10,906 nucleotides of DNA from SZUA-217 sp034658975 (GTDB lineage: Bacteria; Actinomycetota; Acidimicrobiia; Spongiisociales; ZC4RG35): contig JAYEGJ010000073.1 in assembly GCA_034658975.1 (NCBI GenBank), positions 1 to 10,906 on the forward strand, in the 5' to 3' direction. Below are positions 6,213-10,906 of the stretch, piece after piece (the first letter of the stretch is position 1; every line of letters begins with the position of its first letter). The notes under the pieces are model-generated. The model worked only from the letters and a program-made list of their open reading frames with translations. It was not told the origin of the DNA and did no database searches. Position numbers and translations under genes: made by a program.

Positions 6213-6359
6213 GTCGATTCGCTGACGAAATTTCGCGACTTCTGGCCGACGGTCTCTATTCAGATAGCTGTGCCCACTGGGAGCGCATTACCGGCACTAC
6301 ACGTGACCAGAATCGGTCGTGACGGCCGCCGTTACGTGCAGGTGTGGTCGGTCCCGCTC

Positions 6360-6365
6360 TAGCCT
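6360..6365 (+). promoter_or_regulatory. Possible -10 box of the methyltransferase gene
   Basis: TAGCCT fits TANNNT and lies 25 bases upstream of the proposed GTG start at 6391, leaving a short leader that includes the G-run at 6380-6386. No good -35 hexamer is visible at the usual spacing. This is suggestive only. Confidence 0.25.
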
Positions 6366-6390
6366 GTGGGAAGCCGATTGGGGGGGCAGC

Positions 6391-6981
6391 GTGTTCGACG
6401 ACATACCAGAGATGATGCTGGCCCGGATGCATGAACTGGAGGCCGCTGATGCTGTAGATCGGTCCGATGGTACGCCTCGGATGCAGCGCCTTCGCCAGAT
6501 TCCACCGGAAACGGGACGGTTCGTGGCGATCCTGGCAGCCTCAGCGCCGCCTGGGAAGATCCTTGAGATTGGTACCAGCGCGGGGTATTCGACGCTGTGG
6601 CTCAGCATTGCGGCGCAAGCGACGAATCGCACGGTGACGACATTCGAAATCCTGCCCGAGAAGGCAGAGATGGCCAGAGAAACGCTCCGTGTCGCTGGCG
6701 TCGACAGTGTCGTCGAACTGATAGAGGGGGATGCACTCGACCGTCTCTCTGGAATCGGTGATGTTGCCTTCTGTTTCCTTGACGCTGAGAAAGAGGTCTA
6801 CGCCGAGTGCTACGAAGCTGTCGTACCGAACCTCGTCACCGGAGGGCTGCTGGTTGCTGACAATGCGATCAACCACCGCGAGACACTCCAACCGATGATC
6901 GACCGCGCCCTGAGCGACAGACGAGTTGACTCCGTGGTCGTTCCCATCGGCAAAGGTGAACTTGTTAGCCGAAAGGTCTAG
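6391..6981 (+). CDS. SAM-dependent O-methyltransferase (class I, Methyltransf_3-like)
   Basis: About 196 residues. Motif I reads I-L-E-I-G-T-S-A-G-Y-S-T-L-W-L, the SAM-binding loop of caffeoyl-CoA/catechol-type O-methyltransferases. It is followed by a V-T-T-F-E strand whose Glu would bind the SAM ribose, D-A at the end of the next block, and F-L-D-A-E-K-E with G-G-L-L-V-A-D-N, the metal-site region of this family. It therefore probably methylates a small hydroxylated molecule; the substrate is unknown. The frame is open further upstream (GTG at 6319), but those residues have no family character. GTG 6391, just after a run of seven G (6380-6386) that may act as an imperfect ribosome-binding site, gives the usual N-terminus with helix F-D-D-I-P-E-M-M-L-A-R-M. 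It follows a 460-base region without a protein gene and is 98 bases upstream of dus. Confidence 0.85.
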   Translation: MFDDIPEMMLARMHELEAADAVDRSDGTPRMQRLRQIPPETGRFVAILAASAPPGKILEIGTSAGYSTLWLSIAAQATNRTVTTFEILPEKAEMARETLRVAGVDSVVELIEGDALDRLSGIGDVAFCFLDAEKEVYAECYEAVVPNLVTGGLLVADNAINHRETLQPMIDRALSDRRVDSVVVPIGKGELVSRKV

Positions 6982-7065
6982 CCCGCATCTCCGTACTCGG
7001 ATCAATGCGGTGATCTCGGCTGCCCCAGCCCGCCGCTGCGACGTGTCTCTGCGCGTGAACTGCAA

Positions 7066-7071
7066 TAACCT
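7066..7071 (+). promoter_or_regulatory. Possible -10 box of dus, suggesting a leaderless mRNA
   Basis: TAACCT (TANNNT) ends 8 bases before the ATG at 7080, so a start at the usual distance would fall on or next to the A of ATG. No Shine-Dalgarno sequence is present between them. The -35 region is not recognisable. Confidence 0.3.
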
Positions 7072-7079
7072 GGCCTGCA

Positions 7080-8192
7080 ATGAGTCTCCGAATCGGAAAC
7101 CTCGAGGTTGACCCGCCAGTTGTGCTCGCGCCGATGGCCGGTGTCACCAATGCGCCCTTCCGCCGGCTGTGCCGGGAGTTCGGGGCAGGACTGTACGTAT
7201 CGGAGATGATCGGCGCTCGCGGTCTGGTCGAACGCAATGAGAAGACAATGGCGCTTGCCCGCTTCTCTGACGACGAGGTCCCCAGGTCGATCCAGCTCTA
7301 TGGGACCGATCCGGGTTCGCTCGGCGAGGCCGTGGCCTTTCTGGTTACAGGAGGAGTCGATCACATCGACATGAACTTCGGTTGCCCCATGGGCAAAGTC
7401 ACCCGCCACGGTGGCGGCGCAGCACTCCCTTGGAAGACCAATCTCTTCCGCTCGATCGTGAGCGCGGCCGTCTCGAACAGCGGCGATGTCCCGGTGACGA
7501 TCAAGTTCAGGATGGGAATCGACGAGGAGCATCTCACATTCATCGAAACGGGGCTGGTGGCACAGGATGAAGGCATCTCTGCCGTGGCGCTCCACGCGCG
7601 AACCGCCCGCCAGCTCTACTCGGGGGAAGCCCATTGGTCGGCCATCCGCTTGCTCAAGGAGGCCGTGACCGAGATCCCGGTCCTCGGGAACGGCGACATC
7701 TGGACTGCCGAAGACGGCAGGAAGATGATGGACGAGACGGGCTGCGACGGTGTAGTCGTCGGACGCGGCTGTCTTGGCAGACCCTGGCTGTTCAGGGATC
7801 TCACGGAGATGTTTGCCGGTTGGGATCCTCGGCCCGCCCCGAACCTCGGGGAGGTCGGGGAGATCATGGTGAGACATGCCGAGCTTCTCGTCGATCATTT
7901 TGGAGAGAAGATGGGGATGAACCTCTTCCGAAAACACCCCTCCTGGTACCTGAAGGGGTTCCCGGCCGGACCGAGACTACGGGATGCCATGGCAAGGGTC
8001 AGGTCGGTCGAGGAACTGGCCGACCTCGTGACTCAACTGGACCCGGACATCCCTTTTCCGGAAGAGGCCAACCGGATGGTGCGCGGGCACAGTCACGGTC
8101 CCCGTCCCGTCAAGCTTCCACATGGCTATCTGCAATCACGCGAGGGAGACTGGCTCGACCCAGCGGCCGAGCAGACAGTCAGCGGCGGCTAA
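7080..8192 (+). CDS. dus: tRNA-dihydrouridine synthase, DusB-like
   Basis: A 370-residue flavoprotein that reduces specific uridines in tRNA to dihydrouridine using FMN and NAD(P)H in the cytosol. The TIM-barrel start is L-A-P-M-A-G-V-T-N-A-P-F-R at about 18-30. The signature M-N-F-G-C-P-M-G-K-V carries the catalytic Cys at residue 102 (codon 7383-7385; E. coli DusB uses Cys100), and the downstream H-G-G-G-A-A-L is standard. L-H-A-R-T is present, and G-D-I-W followed by V-V-G-R-G-C-L-G-R-P-W-L-F forms the FMN phosphate-binding region. The C-terminal helical domain is complete and length is normal for the family. The ATG start places the first strand directly before L-A-P-M. It follows the methyltransferase on the same strand after 98 bases. 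The position modified cannot be assigned with certainty from sequence alone. Confidence 0.95.
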   Translation: MSLRIGNLEVDPPVVLAPMAGVTNAPFRRLCREFGAGLYVSEMIGARGLVERNEKTMALARFSDDEVPRSIQLYGTDPGSLGEAVAFLVTGGVDHIDMNFGCPMGKVTRHGGGAALPWKTNLFRSIVSAAVSNSGDVPVTIKFRMGIDEEHLTFIETGLVAQDEGISAVALHARTARQLYSGEAHWSAIRLLKEAVTEIPVLGNGDIWTAEDGRKMMDETGCDGVVVGRGCLGRPWLFRDLTEMFAGWDPRPAPNLGEVGEIMVRHAELLVDHFGEKMGMNLFRKHPSWYLKGFPAGPRLRDAMARVRSVEELADLVTQLDPDIPFPEEANRMVRGHSHGPRPVKLPHGYLQSREGDWLDPAAEQTVSGG

Positions 8193-8211
8193 GCGTTTCC
8201 TAATGTTGTGC

Positions 8212-8227
8212 GTTCGGTATACCGAAC
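8212..8227. repeat. Perfect 16-bp palindrome between convergent genes
   Basis: GTTCGGTATACCGAAC is a perfect inverted repeat without a spacer, 20 bases past the dus stop and about 50 bases before the end of the ureohydrolase gene. As RNA it could form a 6-bp GUUCGG/CCGAAC stem with a UAUA loop, but no T-run follows on either strand, so it is a poor intrinsic terminator. It could equally be a binding site for a dimeric regulator. Confidence 0.5.
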
Positions 8228-8278
8228 CTGCGCCGTCCAGAACGCTCAGGCTGGCGCCTCAGTTATTGCGACGGACCA

Positions 8279-9175
8279 CTAGCGCGAGGCGAATCCTGCG
8301 GCGGCGGTCAACACGAGATGGGCCATGGCGTCGAGGGTCGCCGCACCGATATCCAGTTCGGCATCTACCTCCACGAAGTCCATTGCCGACACCTTCGGGT
8401 TAGCGGCGCAACGCCGGACTCCTTCGGCCAACTGGCGCACGGTCATGCCTCCCGGTCTCGCCCCCGGGCAGCCCGGGGCATATGCCCGATCGAGAACGTC
8501 GATGTCAACATCTACATAGACGCGGTCGCAATGGTCGAGCTTCTCGAACCCGCGAGCGACCACGGCCGCCATTCCGGCATCGTCTATCTGGTCCATGGTG
8601 AAGATGGTCACTCCGGCCGCCTCGCTGTAGCGGCGGTAGACGAGGCTGTTGGCAAACGAGTGGATTCCGATCTGGACCACGTTCGATCCCGGCAGCCCGT
8701 GTTCCTCGATCAGTCCCCTGATGGGTGTGCCGTTCGTCGGGCCCGCTTCGAGGGACCGGGTGTCGTGGTGAGCGTCGAAGGTGATGACTCCGACACTGCT
8801 CAGATCGTCCGCCATGGCAGCGACGAGGGGACGGGTGATTGCGTTGTCACCCCCGAGGTAGAGAGTCAACGGCGCATCGGGACGCTGGCGGGCGAGATCG
8901 GCGGCGGTGTCCGGCATGGCGTGCATGTCGAGTTCCGACACCGCCCAATTCCCAACGTCGCGTACGGCCACGTCGGAGAAATCGATGTTCAGGTCTCCGT
9001 GGTAGGTGGAAAAGCGCCCGAACCTCTCGCGTACGGCGAGGGGAGTGAGGTCGGCCCGGGACGGCGAGAGTGACGCCTTGGACGAGGGCACCCCAACCAC
9101 GAGGAGGTCGGGATCGGCAGCGTCCTGGCTCAGCCAGACGTCCGCCCGGGGCCAGTACGGATCAACGATTGCCAT
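8279..9175 (-). CDS. hutG: Ureohydrolase (arginase/agmatinase family), probably formimidoylglutamase
   Basis: A 298-residue cytoplasmic Mn-dependent ureohydrolase. Because it directly follows hutU with a 14-base overlap, the most likely reaction is hydrolysis of N-formimidoyl-L-glutamate to glutamate and formamide, the last step of histidine breakdown. The family metal motifs are: G-G-D-N at 108-111, F-D-A-H-H-D with Asp134, His136 and Asp138, and D-I-D-V-L-D with Asp224 and Asp226, followed by A-P-G and P-G-G-M-T. The first motif is normally G-G-D-H, whose His binds one Mn; here Asn111 (AAC on the minus strand, 8843-8845) replaces it. D-P after the last Asp pair is also changed to D-R. Function therefore rests on both family and context; agmatinase or another amidinohydrolase remains possible. 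The start ATG (9173-9175) lies inside the 3' end of hutU, which suggests translational coupling. No hutH or hutI is seen here. Confidence 0.8.
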   Translation of the reverse strand: MAIVDPYWPRADVWLSQDAADPDLLVVGVPSSKASLSPSRADLTPLAVRERFGRFSTYHGDLNIDFSDVAVRDVGNWAVSELDMHAMPDTAADLARQRPDAPLTLYLGGDNAITRPLVAAMADDLSSVGVITFDAHHDTRSLEAGPTNGTPIRGLIEEHGLPGSNVVQIGIHSFANSLVYRRYSEAAGVTIFTMDQIDDAGMAAVVARGFEKLDHCDRVYVDVDIDVLDRAYAPGCPGARPGGMTVRQLAEGVRRCAANPKVSAMDFVEVDAELDIGAATLDAMAHLVLTAAAGFASR

Positions 9176-10829
9176 CGAGCATGGGGATGTCGACGCCGCG
9201 CTCCCGGGCGACGTTCTGAGCTTTCTCGTATCCGGCGTCGGCGTGACGCATCACCCCGGTACCGGGGTCGTTTGTGAGCACACGCTCCACCCGGAACGCT
9301 CCCTGGTCGGTCCCGTCCGCCACCACCTGCGCCCCGGAATGGATCGAGTTGCCGATTCCGACACCGCCACCGTGGTGAAGAGCCACCCATGCAGCTCCGG
9401 AGGAGACGTTGAGCATGGCGTTGAGCAGCGGCCAGTCGGCGATGGCGTCGGAGCCATCGGCCATGGCCTCGGTCTCCCGATAGGGAGAGGCCACCGATCC
9501 CGAGTCGAGGTGATCGCGACCGATGACGATCGGAGCCGAGACCTTGCCCGAGGCGACCAGTTCGTTGAATCGAAGTCCGGCGCGGTGACGTTCGCCGTAG
9601 GAGAGCCAGCAGATCCGTGCCGGAAGACCCTGGTAGTGGACTCTCTCACCGGCCATCCGCAGCCAGCGATTGAGAGGATCGTTGTCGGGGAACAGATCCT
9701 TCAATGCCTGGTCCGTCACAGCAATGTCGGCCGGGTCACCGGAAAGAGCTACCCAGCGGAACGGTCCCGAGCCCTCGCAGAACAGGTCGCGTATGTATGC
9801 GGGGACAAAGCCCGGATAGGAGAACGCGTCGGAGTATCCGGCGGTCTGGGCCTCCCCCCTCAAGTTGTTTCCGTAGTCGAAAACCTCCGCGCCGGCCTGC
9901 TGGAATCCAACCATGGCCTCGCACTGAGTCGCCATGGATTCCCGGGCGGCCTTGATGTAGGTGTCGGGGTCGTCGTCGCGCAGAGCAAGTGCCTCATCCA
10001 AGGAGTAGCCGGCAGGGATGTAGCCATACAGGGGGTCATGCGCCGACGTCTGGTCGGTGACGATGTCGACGTCAAGACCCATCGCGAGCAACCGGGGGAA
10101 GAGATCGGCAGCGTTGCCAAGCAGGCCTATCGAGAGTGCCTTGCGGTCCCGTTTGGCAGCAGCGGCCAATGAAATGGCGTGGTCGACCGAATCGGCCTCG
10201 ACATCGAGATAGCCCGTTTCGAGTCGTCGCTGGATTCGATGCGGATCGACCTCGATGCAGAGGGCCACTCCACCGTTCATGGTGACCGCCAGAGGCTGGG
10301 CGCCACCCATGCCCCCGAGACCTCCGGTGAGAGTGAGAGTGCCGGCCAGCGTGCCTCCGAATCTCAGGTCGGCGATGGCGACGAAGGTCTGATAGGTCCC
10401 TTGGAGGATCCCCTGCGTGCCGATGTAGATCCAGGACCCGGCGGTCATCTGGCCATACATGATCAGGCCTTCTGCCTCGAGATCCCAGAAGTGATCGAGG
10501 GTTGCCCATTTCGGAACCAGGTTGCTGTTCGCAATGAGAACTCTCGGGGCGAGATCGTGCGTCCGGAAAACTCCAACGGGCTTTCCGGACTGAACGAGCA
10601 TTGTCTCGTCGTTCTTCAGTCGCTGCAGTGTGGCGACGATGGCGTGGAACGACTCGATGTTGCGTGCGGCCTTCCCACGGCCGCCGTAGACGATGAGGTT
10701 CTCCGGATCCTCGGCAACGTCGGGGTCGAGGTTGTTGAGGAGGCATCTCAGCACCGCCTCCTGGAGCCATCCGTTGGTGTTCAGGTCGGTGCCACGGGGA
10801 GCGTGGAGTGGAAACGTGAGATCGAGCAT
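9162..10829 (-). CDS. hutU: Urocanate hydratase (urocanase)
   Basis: A full-length urocanase of about 555 residues (Pseudomonas putida 557). It adds water to urocanate to give 4-imidazolone-5-propionate, using tightly bound NAD+ as an electrophile, in the cytosol. Clear family blocks include N-L-I-V-Y-G-G-R-G-K-A-A-R-N near residue 46, G-S-W-I-Y-I-G-T-Q-G-I-L-Q-G, the NAD-binding G-G-L-G-G-M-G-G-A-Q-P-L-A, F-C-E-G-S-G-P-F-R-W, and A-R-I-C-W-L-S-Y-G-E-R-H. The Cys in this last block (codon 9609-9611, residue 407 from the ATG) corresponds to P. putida Cys410, known to be important for activity. The C-terminal H-H-G-G-G-V-G-I-G block is present. Start ATG at 10829 is preferred because a -10-like box lies nine bases upstream; an in-frame GTG at 10835 would add two residues. 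It is the first gene of a two-gene overlapping pair with the ureohydrolase downstream. Confidence 0.97.
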   Translation of the reverse strand: MLDLTFPLHAPRGTDLNTNGWLQEAVLRCLLNNLDPDVAEDPENLIVYGGRGKAARNIESFHAIVATLQRLKNDETMLVQSGKPVGVFRTHDLAPRVLIANSNLVPKWATLDHFWDLEAEGLIMYGQMTAGSWIYIGTQGILQGTYQTFVAIADLRFGGTLAGTLTLTGGLGGMGGAQPLAVTMNGGVALCIEVDPHRIQRRLETGYLDVEADSVDHAISLAAAAKRDRKALSIGLLGNAADLFPRLLAMGLDVDIVTDQTSAHDPLYGYIPAGYSLDEALALRDDDPDTYIKAARESMATQCEAMVGFQQAGAEVFDYGNNLRGEAQTAGYSDAFSYPGFVPAYIRDLFCEGSGPFRWVALSGDPADIAVTDQALKDLFPDNDPLNRWLRMAGERVHYQGLPARICWLSYGERHRAGLRFNELVASGKVSAPIVIGRDHLDSGSVASPYRETEAMADGSDAIADWPLLNAMLNVSSGAAWVALHHGGGVGIGNSIHSGAQVVADGTDQGAFRVERVLTNDPGTGVMRHADAGYEKAQNVARERGVDIPMLDGNR

Positions 10830-10838
10830 GACCACCGG

Positions 10839-10844
10839 AGCCTA
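10839..10844 (-). promoter_or_regulatory. Possible -10 box of hutU, compatible with a leaderless transcript
   Basis: On the minus strand TAGGCT (TANNNT) is followed by nine bases and then ATG, so a start at the usual distance would fall at or near the A of ATG. A TGGACA sequence upstream resembles a -35 box but is 19 bases away, longer than ideal. The C-run between them (G7 on the plus strand near 10857-10863) lies in the spacer. No operator was recognised. Confidence 0.3.
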
Positions 10845-10906
10845 GATCGGGCGGTCGGGGGGGTGTCCACGCGGAGGGGCCGAAGTCCGCAGCTCTCGAG
10901 GCTGTT

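Noticed and set aside
5992..6225. Small plus-strand open frame of 77 codons in the non-coding region
   Set aside because: It has no protein-like features and coincides with the minus-strand hairpin array and promoter, which explain the sequence better.
6226..6235. 10-bp palindrome CGAAATTTCG upstream of the RNA promoter
   Set aside because: Short, and AT-rich palindromes of this size arise by chance; possibly an UP-like element but nothing supports an operator.
6305..6318. Inverted repeat GACC-N6-GGTC before the methyltransferase gene
   Set aside because: Only four paired bases on each side; too weak to call an operator.
7002..7937. Open minus-strand frame opposite dus
   Set aside because: Antisense to a well-supported dihydrouridine synthase and without family features.
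9006..10172. Long open plus-strand frame antisense to hutU
   Set aside because: It lies wholly opposite urocanase and the start of the ureohydrolase, with no recognisable motifs; explained by third-position GC bias.
1..10906. CRISPR arrays, insertion sequences, tRNA or rRNA genes
   Set aside because: No regularly spaced repeats, transposase-like frames, terminal inverted repeats, cloverleaf with T-loop motif, or rRNA signature were seen on either strand.

Overview
The window is about 10.9 kb of GC-rich chromosomal DNA, densely packed with genes. High GC, GTG/TTG starts, TANNNT-type -10 boxes close to start codons and a lipoprotein with a Ser/Thr-rich linker suggest an actinobacterial (Actinomycetota) genome, perhaps an Acidimicrobiia-like lineage. 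That placement is inference, as no rRNA or other phylogenetic marker is present. No mobile element, CRISPR array or tRNA is visible.

Layout. (1) Bases 1-4011 form a plus-strand, operon-like run: the 3' end of an amidohydrolase gene, a Maf nucleotide pyrophosphatase, a lipoprotein with FG-GAP-like motifs, a YdiI-type hotdog acyl-CoA thioesterase, and a full-length isocitrate dehydrogenase kinase/phosphatase (AceK). Three of the four junctions overlap, and two or three are NTGA stop/start overlaps. (2) Bases 4008-5930, minus strand, encode a 640-aa family I (propionate/acetate type) CoA-transferase that meets aceK tail to tail at a shared CTAG. It has Asp where the family has its catalytic Glu, and a C-terminal extension of about 120 residues. 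(3) Bases 5931-6390 lack a protein gene. On the minus strand they hold a compact chain of hairpins preceded by a plausible promoter and ended by a terminator-like hairpin. This is a candidate structured RNA of about 155 nt that I cannot assign to any family I remember. (4) Bases 6391-8192, plus strand, carry a SAM-dependent O-methyltransferase and a DusB-like tRNA-dihydrouridine synthase. (5) Bases 8279-10835, minus strand, carry histidine-degradation genes in the order hutU (urocanate hydratase) then a ureohydrolase that is probably formimidoylglutamase (hutG). The two overlap by 14 bases and converge on the dus gene across a short gap with a perfect 16-bp palindrome.

Functional links. AceK, the thioesterase and the CoA-transferase all act around acetyl-CoA/acyl-CoA and the TCA cycle/glyoxylate branch point, although the transferase is on the opposite strand and not co-transcribed. 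The hut pair supports histidine catabolism to glutamate. The strongest candidates for something undescribed are the RNA at 6025-6178, the Glu-to-Asp CoA-transferase with its extension, and an AceK outside its usual proteobacterial aceBAK setting.
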